The translations under genes and the position numbers were made by a program. The notes below the pieces were generated by a model. That model was not told where the DNA came from and did not search any database. It saw only the letters and a program-made list of their open reading frames with translations. From an uncultured Lachnospiraceae bacterium (lineage in GTDB: Bacteria > Bacillota > Clostridia > Lachnospirales > Lachnospiraceae), in assembly GCA_946631935.1 (NCBI GenBank), contig CAMPAP010000151.1, forward strand, positions 1 through 16,875: 16,875 bases of DNA. Direction: 5' to 3'. Below, in pieces: positions 6,892 to 14,530 of the stretch (positions within the stretch are counted from its first letter, which is position 1; each line of letters starts with the position of its first letter).

Positions 6892-7723
6892 AAACAAAAA
6901 TATCCATATACTTCCGAGGCCGCTATGGTACACGATACTTATCGGAGCTATAGCTGCTCTTGTGTGTGCTCTGTTTCTGATCATAAGATGGTCTGCAAAC
7001 ACATATTATGTTTTCGAAGCAAAAAAAGGTATATATCATTATGAACTGGAAAAAACTCTCAGCACACTTAATTTTCCGGACGGATATGTGATCTGGTATA
7101 ACATCGGAAACTATCATTTCAGCCGTGGCGAGTTTGAAGAGGCCGAAGCCGATTACTACAGGGCCATAGAGAGCGGCATCCCTTATGAGAAGGAATGCCC
7201 CGTTAAAGTAAATCTTGCCCTTTCGATGATCGAACAGCTGTCAGATGACGAGTGGGATGAGTTCTTTGACAGAGAATCTTCGGAAGAAATGAATGCGGAA
7301 GCAAGAAAGGTCGAGAAGACACTTATCACGGCAAGAACCATTCTTATTGAGGACGGATGCGCCCACGAAGATGATGAGGACGGGCATTTTGAGCCGGCTC
7401 AGATACTTAAGGATGAGATAGATGAACTGCTGAAGGACAGTGATTCGGATAATAACGATGACGAAAATGAAGACCAGAATGATCAGGATTCCGGTGACGG
7501 AGAAAACAATAATGATGATCAGAACGGTGAAAGCGGTCAGGACCAGTCATCAAGAGAAGACCAGATAATGGATCATATTCAGGATCAGAAGGAAGAGGCT
7601 CAGGCAGAAAGAGCCGAAGACCAGCAGTTCTACGAGAATTATTACGGATTCGGAGACGATGGAGACGGCGGGTCCGGAGACGGAGGCGGTTCGGAGGCCG
7701 AAGACTCCGGAGAGATATGGTAA
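6863..7723 (+). CDS. BatC-like TPR membrane protein with acidic tail
   Basis: This 286-residue protein has a Lys-rich N terminus, one membrane helix (about 22-42), and at least one tetratricopeptide repeat at about 77-106 (YNIGNYHFSRGEFEEAEADY is its core). Helical segments follow, then a long low-complexity tail (about 185-282) dominated by Asp, Glu, Asn, Gln, Ser and Gly. By the positive-inside rule the TPR and tail face the outside of the cell. BatC proteins of MoxR operons share the TPR plus Gln/Asn/Asp-rich tail plan, and the position after two VWA genes fits. The gene overlaps the BatB-like gene by 29 bases; AAAGG lies 12 bases upstream of the ATG, a long spacing, so coupling to the upstream gene is likely. 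The tail may bind cations or cell-wall polymers (inference). Confidence 0.8.
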   Translation: MAKKQAKNSKNKNIHILPRPLWYTILIGAIAALVCALFLIIRWSANTYYVFEAKKGIYHYELEKTLSTLNFPDGYVIWYNIGNYHFSRGEFEEAEADYYRAIESGIPYEKECPVKVNLALSMIEQLSDDEWDEFFDRESSEEMNAEARKVEKTLITARTILIEDGCAHEDDEDGHFEPAQILKDEIDELLKDSDSDNNDDENEDQNDQDSGDGENNNDDQNGESGQDQSSREDQIMDHIQDQKEEAQAERAEDQQFYENYYGFGDDGDGGSGDGGGSEAEDSGEIW

Positions 7724-7742
7724 AAAATGAGAGGTTACCAAG

Positions 7743-9458
7743 TTGGCAGTTACTTTTTACGGATGGCTTTTTGCAATATCCATATTGTGTTCAGCCTTTT
7801 ATATAATCATATGGCATAAGCATTTTGATGTTAATCTGTCCATAATCTTTGTTTTGATCCCTCTTTCCAACGCGGGATATCTTATGTCCAGCCTTGCCCG
7901 GGATACGGGGTCAACTCTTTCGGCAGCTAAGGTCTGCTATATCGGAGGATGTTTTCTGCCGTTCTTTATTCTTCACTGTATCTTCAATATGTGTCAGTTT
8001 GAACTTCACAAAAGGATGAGCATTTGGTTTTTCCTGATATGCGTCATCAATTTTATATGTGTCATTTCCTCGGGTTATAACGACCTGTTCTATAAGAGTT
8101 TCAGATACGAGATCGAAGACGGGATCCCGCATGTATATAAAGAATACGGCGTGATGCATAATGTCTTTTATGTGACCACCATCGTATATCTTTGCATCGG
8201 ACTGATCGCAATAGCATATTCCTGGTTTAAGAAAAGGCAGGTTCCCAGGACCATCATAGCCCTTCTTGTGCTCCCTGACATACTGAGTGTCTTCGGGTAT
8301 TTCTTTACAAAGGTTCTGAGAAGCCCCGTAGATATGGTTCCTCTGTCCTATGTTCTTGCCCAGATCATCTATCTGGTGATCGCTCACAGGGCGTGCCTGT
8401 ATGATGTTGCCGATACGGTCATCGATTCCATGGTACAGGAGACCGAACTTGGATACATCTCCTTTGATTTCAAATACAGGTATCTGGGATGCAACAACGT
8501 TGCAAAAAAACTGGTGCCGAGACTCGAAAAGATAGCTGTGGATGATGTATTCGGATATGATCCGTCGGAAAAAAAGATCCTGCATTATCTTGACAGTTTT
8601 AAAGCCGATCATTCCGATAATACGTTTTTATACACATTTAAAAGCCCTGAGGGGAATCCGGATAATGACAAATTCTATAATGTAAATGTTAATTATCTGT
8701 ATGACGGAACCCATAAACGCGGCTATATCGTCACATTTGATGATGATACCGAGAACAGAAGATATATCAGACTTCTCGATTCATATAACGAAAAACTCCA
8801 GTCGGAAGTTGAACAGAAGACCAGACATATCATTGAAATGCATGACAACCTCATCATGAGCCTTGCGGTCATGGTTGAAAGCAGGGATAATTCAACGGGC
8901 GGACATATTAAGCGTACCAGTGAAGGTGTCAGGATCTTGGTTGATGAGATCGTTAAGGAAGGGATCCTTAAGCTTTCATCCGAATTCTGCAGGGATGTCA
9001 TCAAGGCTGCTCCCATGCATGATCTTGGTAAGATTGCCGTCGATGATGCCGTCCTTAGAAAGCCCGGAAGATTTAAAGACGCAGAGTACGAGAAAATGAA
9101 AAAGCACTCTGAAGAGGGTGCCCGGGTCATCCATGAGATACTCCTTAACACCGATGATGAATCTTTCAAGAAGATCGCGGAAAATGTTGCTCATTATCAC
9201 CATGAGAGATGGGACGGATCCGGTTATCCCGATGGCCTTAAGGGAGAGGAGATACCTCTTGAGGCAAGGATCATGGCCATTGCGGATGTGTATGATGCTC
9301 TTGTGAGCAAGCGCGTTTATAAAGAAGCGTTTGATTTTTCAAAGGCTGATTCCATCATCATGGAAGGTATGGGATCCCAGTTCGATCCCGGACTAAAAAG
9401 CGCCTATGAAAAAGCAAGACCAAGGCTTGAAGATTATTACAAAAAAGTGCAGGAATGA
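7743..9458 (+). CDS. 7TM receptor HD-GYP protein (predicted c-di-GMP phosphodiesterase)
   Basis: This 571-residue protein begins with seven membrane helices (about 4-24, 31-51, 63-83, 92-111, 139-160, 169-189, 196-215), matching the 7TM region found at the N terminus of some histidine kinases. A PAS-like region follows (about 228-340), then a short coiled coil (about 340-365), then an HD-GYP domain (about 366-565). Catalytic features are intact: His388, the HD pair in MHDLGK (425-430), His455, HYHHERWDGSGYP (484-496) and a later Asp in IADVYDAL. HD-GYP proteins hydrolyse cyclic di-GMP to pGpG or GMP. The start is TTG at 7743, with GAGAGG 8 bases upstream. It lies 19 bases after the BatC-like gene with no terminator between, so it appears part of the MoxR operon. 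The ligand is unknown. Confidence 0.92.
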   Translation: MAVTFYGWLFAISILCSAFYIIIWHKHFDVNLSIIFVLIPLSNAGYLMSSLARDTGSTLSAAKVCYIGGCFLPFFILHCIFNMCQFELHKRMSIWFFLICVINFICVISSGYNDLFYKSFRYEIEDGIPHVYKEYGVMHNVFYVTTIVYLCIGLIAIAYSWFKKRQVPRTIIALLVLPDILSVFGYFFTKVLRSPVDMVPLSYVLAQIIYLVIAHRACLYDVADTVIDSMVQETELGYISFDFKYRYLGCNNVAKKLVPRLEKIAVDDVFGYDPSEKKILHYLDSFKADHSDNTFLYTFKSPEGNPDNDKFYNVNVNYLYDGTHKRGYIVTFDDDTENRRYIRLLDSYNEKLQSEVEQKTRHIIEMHDNLIMSLAVMVESRDNSTGGHIKRTSEGVRILVDEIVKEGILKLSSEFCRDVIKAAPMHDLGKIAVDDAVLRKPGRFKDAEYEKMKKHSEEGARVIHEILLNTDDESFKKIAENVAHYHHERWDGSGYPDGLKGEEIPLEARIMAIADVYDALVSKRVYKEAFDFSKADSIIMEGMGSQFDPGLKSAYEKARPRLEDYYKKVQE

Positions 9459-9493
9459 TCCTGATAACAGCAATTATGACGGGAGGAAATATC

Positions 9494-10591
9494 ATGCTTG
9501 TATATTTATACTATCCGCTGCTTTTGCTTTTACTTTTTTTTGGTGCCCGGGTATGCAAAAAAGGTGAGTGGAACGAAGATGTTCTCTCTTTTGGAACTAC
9601 CAAGGCGTTTCTTGGTTTTTGTTCCATTATTATAATATTCCATCACTGCTCCCAGAGGCTTTGTGCACCATGGCTTGCGCCTTTCAGGATCGTTCATGGT
9701 CTTGATGCCTTTGTCTTTGTGGGATATTTGTGTGTTGCTGTCTTTTTCTTCTGTTCCGGATACGGGATGTTTACCGCATCAAAGAGTAAGGAAGGCTTTT
9801 GGAATAAGTTTTTTGTAAAGCGGATCCTTCCGGTCATTATCCCTGCAACAATTATCTGGCTTGTATTTTTTGTAATAGAAAAATATAAGAAGGTGCACAT
9901 CGAAAAACCGCTTTGGATCAATACCTATGATTATATCTGGTATATTCCCGCACTTATCTGTATGTATCTTGTCTTTTATCTCAGCTTCAGGATAATAAAA
10001 AATGAGAAGGCAGGCATTGCCGTTCTCATTGCGGGAGTGGTGCTTTACTCAGTCGTCTGTTTTCTCTTCAGCCCCGGGACATGGTGGTACAACACTCATC
10101 ACCTCTTTGCCGCAGGTGTCATAACCGCCCGTAAGAAGGACAAGATCATAAGCGGTCTTAAGAAGGGATACGTTCCCCTGATCGTTATCATGACCGTGAT
10201 CACCGCACTCGCTTTTGCCTGGGCTTCATATTACTATCAGCTTATTACGGCAATGGGGGGTCAGTACAACGATCTTGCACACGGCATTACGGAGCTTTTC
10301 GGACAGAAGATATCAGCACTTACTTTTGTCATTCTGGTTGTGCTGATCGGAATGAAGATTAAGATAGGAAATAAAGTCCTTTCGTTTCTCGGAACGATCA
10401 CACTGGAAATATATCTTGTGCATCCGCTTTTCGTACAGCTTTTTGGCTTTGCTTTCGTGAACGAAAGCGGAAAGCCTCTCTATCATATACAGAACCAGTT
10501 TTTATATCTTGCAGCTGTCATACTGCCGGCAATTCCCATAGCCTGGTTCCTTCATAAGGGAGTATCTTTTATCTGCGGAAAAAAGAGATAA
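9494..10591 (+). CDS. Acyltransferase-3 family membrane protein
   Basis: This 365-residue protein has about ten hydrophobic helices and matches the acyltransferase-3 family, which moves acetyl or other acyl groups from the cytosol to sugars or envelope polymers. Typical features are a KAFLGFCSIIIIFHH stretch with the conserved His pair (His50-51 with this start), FFFCSGYGMF in the next helix, and SFLGTITLEIYLVHPLF near the C terminus. I chose ATG 9494 because GGGAGG lies 7 bases upstream. An upstream in-frame ATG at 9455 overlaps the HD-GYP stop as ATGA and would add 13 residues, but the strong site favours 9494. It is the last gene of the long plus-strand run and meets the opposite-strand gene 8 bases after its stop. 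The acceptor may be a cell-wall or capsular sugar (inference). Confidence 0.87.
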   Translation: MLVYLYYPLLLLLLFFGARVCKKGEWNEDVLSFGTTKAFLGFCSIIIIFHHCSQRLCAPWLAPFRIVHGLDAFVFVGYLCVAVFFFCSGYGMFTASKSKEGFWNKFFVKRILPVIIPATIIWLVFFVIEKYKKVHIEKPLWINTYDYIWYIPALICMYLVFYLSFRIIKNEKAGIAVLIAGVVLYSVVCFLFSPGTWWYNTHHLFAAGVITARKKDKIISGLKKGYVPLIVIMTVITALAFAWASYYYQLITAMGGQYNDLAHGITELFGQKISALTFVILVVLIGMKIKIGNKVLSFLGTITLEIYLVHPLFVQLFGFAFVNESGKPLYHIQNQFLYLAAVILPAIPIAWFLHKGVSFICGKKR

Positions 10592-10599
10592 ATGAAAGA

Positions 10600-13308
10600 T
10601 CATTCTCCGGATGTGACAGAATCCCTTAAGAGGGCGTATTTTCTGATCTCATCGGCAACATCGGGATTTATGGACTGTATCATTTCTTTTGCTGGCATTG
10701 CGGTATAGTAGCCTTGTATCAGGTCGGCTCCAAGCATAATGACTGTCTTAAGCTCTTCACTTGTCTCCACACCTTCAGCTAAAGCTTTGATGCCGTTTTC
10801 GTGTGAAAACTCTATTACATCTCTGACGAAATGCTGCTTCTGCGGACTGTCCTGGATCCCCGCCAAAAGTGAGCGGTCGATCTTAACATAGTCAGGCTTG
10901 TATCTGAGAAGATTTGATACGTTCGAATAGCCTGTCCCGTAATCGTCAACTGCGGTCTCTATCCCGATCCTGTCGAATGTATCCTTCATTCGTCTGAGCT
11001 CCTGGTCTGAGATCTCCGACTGCTCGGTGAATTCAACCACAACAGAGCCCGGCATTGAGGCTATATGATCCTCAAGGATCTTAAGGTCTTTGTCGGATAG
11101 CATATGACCCGGAATCGAATTAATGAATACCTTCTTTCCGTCGGAAAGAGTGGATCTGTTTTTCTGTATCCTCTTTATGACATTTGTAAATGTCAGTTTT
11201 TCCACATCGTAAAGTCTGTCATACAATTCGGCGTATCTTATGATCACCGGAGGCGGCAAATAGGGATCCGCATCCGGTCTCATGAGGGCTTCATATGAAT
11301 AGATCTTTCCGGTCTTTGAATCGACTATGGGCTGGAAATTGTAATTCAGCTTATTGTCAACAAGGATCTGCATGACGGTCTGCGCTTCTTTTTTCTCCTC
11401 GTCCGTAAGCTGCTTTGCTGACAGTTTGTGCGCATCCGCTTTATTCCTGTTTTTATGGCTGATAGCCATGTTGACAAGGCGTTCCATCTCCTCGCGGGTG
11501 GCGGGGCTTCCTTTTTCTATGCCATAATAAAGATCAATGTCATAATCTTCCGAACTGAAATTTTCCTTCAGTATCTGTAACAGCTTATCCTTGGATTCGA
11601 GTATTTCACGCTCATCTGGTTCTCTTGTGAACCTGAGAGCAACAAGTTCATCACTTCCGGGTCTTAAGCAGATGCTGTTTCTTGAAGAGAAGACATTTTC
11701 AAGTGCTTTGGCTACATTTATTATCGCCTTGTCACCTTCGGCGCGTCCGTAAGTATTATTTATCTGGGAGAGATTCTTGATGTCTACTGCAAGCGCATCC
11801 ATGTATCCTCCGTTATTTACAAGCAGATTGAGAAGAGTATCGGAATGCTCAAGGAATCCCCTGTAATTCAGAAGTCCTGTCTGATTGTCTGTCGTCATTT
11901 CGTGATGAGCAAACTTGGAACCGCTGATCAGTGTGTCGCTTCTTCTGAAGCATTCCAGTCCTCTTGAGATGCTTCTCAGCCACGCTCTGTATTCTGGAGA
12001 TATGACTGTGATCTTATCATCGAATCTGACCGAGGCATAGCCGAATATACTCTTGTCGTAGAAGAGAGGCATGATGTAATAGACTGAGGGCTTTTCCCTT
12101 GCTTCACCCAGTTCGGGAAGGATCAGATCCTTGTCAAAATATGTGTCGGTGAAAATCCTGTCCTTATTCTCGTACTCGCCGCCGCATCTGATGGCATGCA
12201 TGATCCTCTTTTCGAAGGCTTCTTCTGAATCTCCAAGGGAAGGGTTGAGGCAGAGATTAAAGCTGTCAAAACCGCGTACAAGGTAAATGGAAGCAAATAT
12301 TGTTCCTATAAGCCCGGAAAGAGAAGTCTGGGCTATGAGGTTTTCATCCATGTCATTAAAAGGCGAGAACATGGTTGCAAGGGACAGCTCGGTATCCCAG
12401 GATGATCTGGTAAAATAAACAGGTTTTGCACTGGTGCTGTCACATCCGCAGGTGCCGCCTATAAAAAGTTCGGGCGAAGGGGTGACTTTATTTTCGGGAC
12501 CGCCGGTTATCAGCGAGTCTGCCATGAGAGCAGCATTTGCCCCAAGCTCAATGGATGAAAGAGGAGCGGAAGTCAGAGGTATGGGGGCATGACGTCCCTC
12601 AGCGTTTGAATCACATCCTACAACGATAATATCGCCCGGTATCGAATACCCGTTAGCCGTCATTACCTTGGCAAATCCAAGTGCCATGCAGTCGTTGGCA
12701 CAGGCAACTGCTTCGGGAAGTTTTCCTCCGTTTTTTATAAAACTGTCGGCGAGACTTTCGCCGCTTGTGTACCAGAAATCTCCGTAGAAGATCTTGCTTT
12801 CGTCGAATTCGATGCCGTGCTGTTCAAGAGAATCCTTGTAGGCGTTAAGTCGTATTATCGAGTGGGGATGCCAGGATTTTCCGGTAAGAAATGCGATATC
12901 CCTTATGCCGTGTTCTTCTATCAGGTGATCTATAACAAGCTTTTCAGGGGTGTAATTATCTATGTGGATGGAAGGAAAATATTTGCTCTCCCAGTCAACA
13001 AAGATTGCCTTTCCTTTATAATCCGAGTGAAGCTTTTCCTCAAGTTCTTCCGGAAGGCCCTTGATCTGAAGAGTATCCCCCAGCACAACAAAACAGTCAA
13101 ACATATCATAGTTGATAAGTTTGAATATGGATGAATCACCTATATTGCGTTCGGGAGTCCTTTGATATTTGACATACATGGCAAAAACTACCACGTCATA
13201 ATCTCTCTTAAAGGCTTCTTCCAGGAACCCCTTGAGAAACTGCTCGTGAGAATGTTCTTCGGGGTGCCCCACAAGAACTGCAATTTTTTTACGCTTTTTT
13301 TCCGCCAT
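10600..13308 (-). CDS. LacI-type sensor, GGDEF and EAL protein (predicted c-di-GMP phosphodiesterase)
   Basis: This 902-residue soluble protein has three parts. Residues 8-290 are a LacI/periplasmic-binding-type sugar sensor, ending in the GGTCGCD motif seen in cytosolic versions; it has neither a DNA-binding head nor a signal peptide. A linker region (about 300-465) may be GAF-like. A GGDEF domain (about 470-625) follows with the altered signature GSDEL (551-555) and no RxxD inhibitory site at the expected place, so cyclase activity is doubtful. The EAL domain (about 645-880) keeps its catalytic set: EAL 673-675, Asn730, Glu759, Asp788-Asp789, Lys809, Glu845 and Gln865. The prediction is a cytosolic c-di-GMP phosphodiesterase controlled by a small ligand, perhaps a sugar. 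The ATG lacks a clear ribosome binding site, but no better start exists. It is monocistronic as far as can be seen. Confidence 0.93.
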   Translation of the reverse strand: MAEKKRKKIAVLVGHPEEHSHEQFLKGFLEEAFKRDYDVVVFAMYVKYQRTPERNIGDSSIFKLINYDMFDCFVVLGDTLQIKGLPEELEEKLHSDYKGKAIFVDWESKYFPSIHIDNYTPEKLVIDHLIEEHGIRDIAFLTGKSWHPHSIIRLNAYKDSLEQHGIEFDESKIFYGDFWYTSGESLADSFIKNGGKLPEAVACANDCMALGFAKVMTANGYSIPGDIIVVGCDSNAEGRHAPIPLTSAPLSSIELGANAALMADSLITGGPENKVTPSPELFIGGTCGCDSTSAKPVYFTRSSWDTELSLATMFSPFNDMDENLIAQTSLSGLIGTIFASIYLVRGFDSFNLCLNPSLGDSEEAFEKRIMHAIRCGGEYENKDRIFTDTYFDKDLILPELGEAREKPSVYYIMPLFYDKSIFGYASVRFDDKITVISPEYRAWLRSISRGLECFRRSDTLISGSKFAHHEMTTDNQTGLLNYRGFLEHSDTLLNLLVNNGGYMDALAVDIKNLSQINNTYGRAEGDKAIINVAKALENVFSSRNSICLRPGSDELVALRFTREPDEREILESKDKLLQILKENFSSEDYDIDLYYGIEKGSPATREEMERLVNMAISHKNRNKADAHKLSAKQLTDEEKKEAQTVMQILVDNKLNYNFQPIVDSKTGKIYSYEALMRPDADPYLPPPVIIRYAELYDRLYDVEKLTFTNVIKRIQKNRSTLSDGKKVFINSIPGHMLSDKDLKILEDHIASMPGSVVVEFTEQSEISDQELRRMKDTFDRIGIETAVDDYGTGYSNVSNLLRYKPDYVKIDRSLLAGIQDSPQKQHFVRDVIEFSHENGIKALAEGVETSEELKTVIMLGADLIQGYYTAMPAKEMIQSINPDVADEIRKYALLRDSVTSGE

Positions 13309-13351
13309 GTATAAAGATTTGATCAGTTAAATGGTACCGCTTACATAATTA

Positions 13352-13380
13352 ATAATATTAGTAAGTCGGTAAATAAGCAA
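13352..13380 (-). promoter_or_regulatory. Putative promoter of the sensor-EAL gene
   Basis: On the minus strand, TTGCTT (13380-13375) is followed after 17 bases by TATTAT (13357-13352). The -10 matches 5 of 6 positions, while the -35 matches only 3. Transcription would start near 13345, giving a leader of about 36 bases. The surrounding 13309-13456 stretch is AT-rich and holds no gene. Confidence 0.35.
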
Positions 13381-13424
13381 GTTAATAAAATCTTAAATAA
13401 ACGCAAATCATGAATACCGGAATA

Positions 13425-13445
13425 AACGGTTGATCAAACACCGTT
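13425..13445 (-). terminator. Weak hairpin downstream of prsW-like gene
   Basis: AACGGT (13425-13430) and ACCGTT (13440-13445) form a 6-bp stem with a 9-base loop containing TGATCA. It lies 11 bases past the stop of the PrsW-like gene on the minus strand. The sequence that follows on that strand is only mildly T-rich, so it would be a weak terminator at best. Confidence 0.25.
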
Positions 13446-13456
13446 CGGGCACAGAA

Positions 13457-14365
13457 TCATGGTCTTGGACTTCCGCAGCAGGCACAGAAATTATAGCCTG
13501 AGGGGCACCCGCATACTCTGCAGTGCCAGATATCTCCGGCAGGACGCATTCTGCCGCAATTTGAGCAGAAATTCATATTGTTCCCGGTTCCGCATTCACA
13601 AACCCATGGATCCATGACTGAAGGAATATACACGGTCTGGATATTTCCCGGAAATGTAGTGATGCAGAAATCGTTTCTTGATGCCCTTACGACGGTTATG
13701 ATCGAAAGTACGAAGAGAACTATGACATATCCAATCCACAAAATCAGGCTGCTTCCCATCAGAACAAGGTTATCCGTAGTCGATCCTCCAAGAATGATGG
13801 CATCATAAAAGCCGTGAAGGATTATGGGAACAAGCAGAGTCAGGGTAATATTTTTTGAGTATTCGTCCTTTTTTCCGGTAATATGAGCATATTTGGCCCT
13901 GCTGTAGAAATATCCCATGAAGACCGCATCGGAAGCGTGTCCGGGAATTGCGGTAAACATTCTGAGTATGGCAACACCTAATCCCATACTAATGACATAT
14001 GCGATGTTTTCTAAGGCAGCGAATCCCAGAGATACAAAAACGGCATATACAATAGCGTCGTAGCTGTAATTGAAATTCTTGTTTTTCCAGGTTATCAGCC
14101 TCAGAACAGCGTATTTTCCAAGCTCTTCTGCGGGAGCGATTATGATAAGAGCCGAAAGAAACTCTTTCACTGCGGAGTCATAAGGGATGATAAGGTCAAA
14201 TAAAGCTCCGCCTATGGCTTCAATTATGAGGGCAGTGATGACTGTTCCCATTCCCGCAAAAAAAAGTCCGGTAAGAAGGCCCAGGGGCTCTTTTTCCTTT
14301 TTGTCTCTTTTGTATATGATGATCAAAAGAATTATGACCGGAATAAGCGCTAAAGAAAAAAGCAT
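13457..14365 (-). CDS. PrsW-family membrane protease with C-terminal zinc ribbons
   Basis: This 302-residue protein has about seven membrane helices over residues 1-225 and a Cys-rich tail. PrsW features are present: APAEELGKYAVL with the Glu80-Glu81-x-x-Lys84 motif, GFAALENIAY (Glu119), PGHASDAVF (His143) and LHGFYDA (His184, Asp188). PrsW proteins are glutamic-type intramembrane proteases that cut anti-sigma factors such as RsiW in Bacillus. The tail (254-302) carries two zinc-ribbon-like units: Cys256, Cys258, Cys267, Cys270, and then Cys282, Cys285, Cys294, Cys297, with extra Cys at 287 and 296. Start ATG 14365 has AAAGGAGA 5 bases upstream. No sigma or anti-sigma gene is visible nearby, so the substrate is unknown. 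It diverges from the rhodanese-TtcA gene. Confidence 0.9.
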   Translation of the reverse strand: MLFSLALIPVIILLIIIYKRDKKEKEPLGLLTGLFFAGMGTVITALIIEAIGGALFDLIIPYDSAVKEFLSALIIIAPAEELGKYAVLRLITWKNKNFNYSYDAIVYAVFVSLGFAALENIAYVISMGLGVAILRMFTAIPGHASDAVFMGYFYSRAKYAHITGKKDEYSKNITLTLLVPIILHGFYDAIILGGSTTDNLVLMGSSLILWIGYVIVLFVLSIITVVRASRNDFCITTFPGNIQTVYIPSVMDPWVCECGTGNNMNFCSNCGRMRPAGDIWHCRVCGCPSGYNFCACCGSPRP

Positions 14366-14422
14366 ATGGATCTCCTTTGGGATTTACAGATCAGATGTGA
14401 AGTGTTGTGTGCATCAATTTAA

Positions 14423-14453
14423 ATTATATCATATAATGCTCTTGTACTGTTAA
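14423..14453 (-). promoter_or_regulatory. Putative promoter of prsW-like gene
   Basis: On the minus strand, TTAACA (14453-14448, 5 of 6) and a perfect TATAAT (14428-14423) are separated by 19 bases, slightly longer than ideal. Transcription would start near 14416, about 50 bases before the start codon. The -10 box is one arm of the palindrome at 14423-14437. Confidence 0.5.
14432..14437 (+). promoter_or_regulatory. Putative -10 box for rhodanese-TtcA gene
   Basis: A perfect TATAAT on the plus strand forms the other arm of the ATTATAT-C-ATATAAT palindrome (14423-14437). No good -35 lies 16-18 bases upstream (GTGCAT at the best spacing), so the call rests on the -10 box and its position about 94 bases before the ATG at 14531. 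Confidence 0.4.
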
Positions 14454-14456
14454 AAC

Positions 14457-14499
14457 GGATAGACCTTGTAAAACGAGGGAGTAAAATTCGGTCAGATCC
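14457..14499 (+). other. Possible leader hairpin before rhodanese-TtcA gene
   Basis: GGAT (14457-14460) can pair with ATCC (14496-14499), and GACC (14462-14465) with GGTC (14490-14493), giving an 8-bp stem interrupted by a small internal loop. An alternative, mutually exclusive hairpin is CCTTG (14464-14468) with CGAGG (14474-14478). Both lie in the predicted leader. The signal is modest and may be chance. Confidence 0.2.
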
Positions 14500-14530
14500 A
14501 TGTGGCAAAAGATGTCGGGGAGAGCAGAAA

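Noticed and set aside
7911..8612. Minus-strand frame of 233 residues
   Set aside because: It is fully inside the HD-GYP gene on the opposite strand, shows no family motif and has no ribosome binding site; the HD-GYP frame has clear domains.
8723..9169. Minus-strand frame of 148 residues
   Set aside because: It is antisense to the HD-GYP domain; its Ser/Leu-rich composition is typical of a shadow frame.
9455..9493. Upstream ATG for the acyltransferase overlapping the HD-GYP stop
   Set aside because: The ATGA overlap is attractive for coupling, but GGGAGG 7 bases before ATG 9494 is much stronger, and the extra 13 residues are not family-like.
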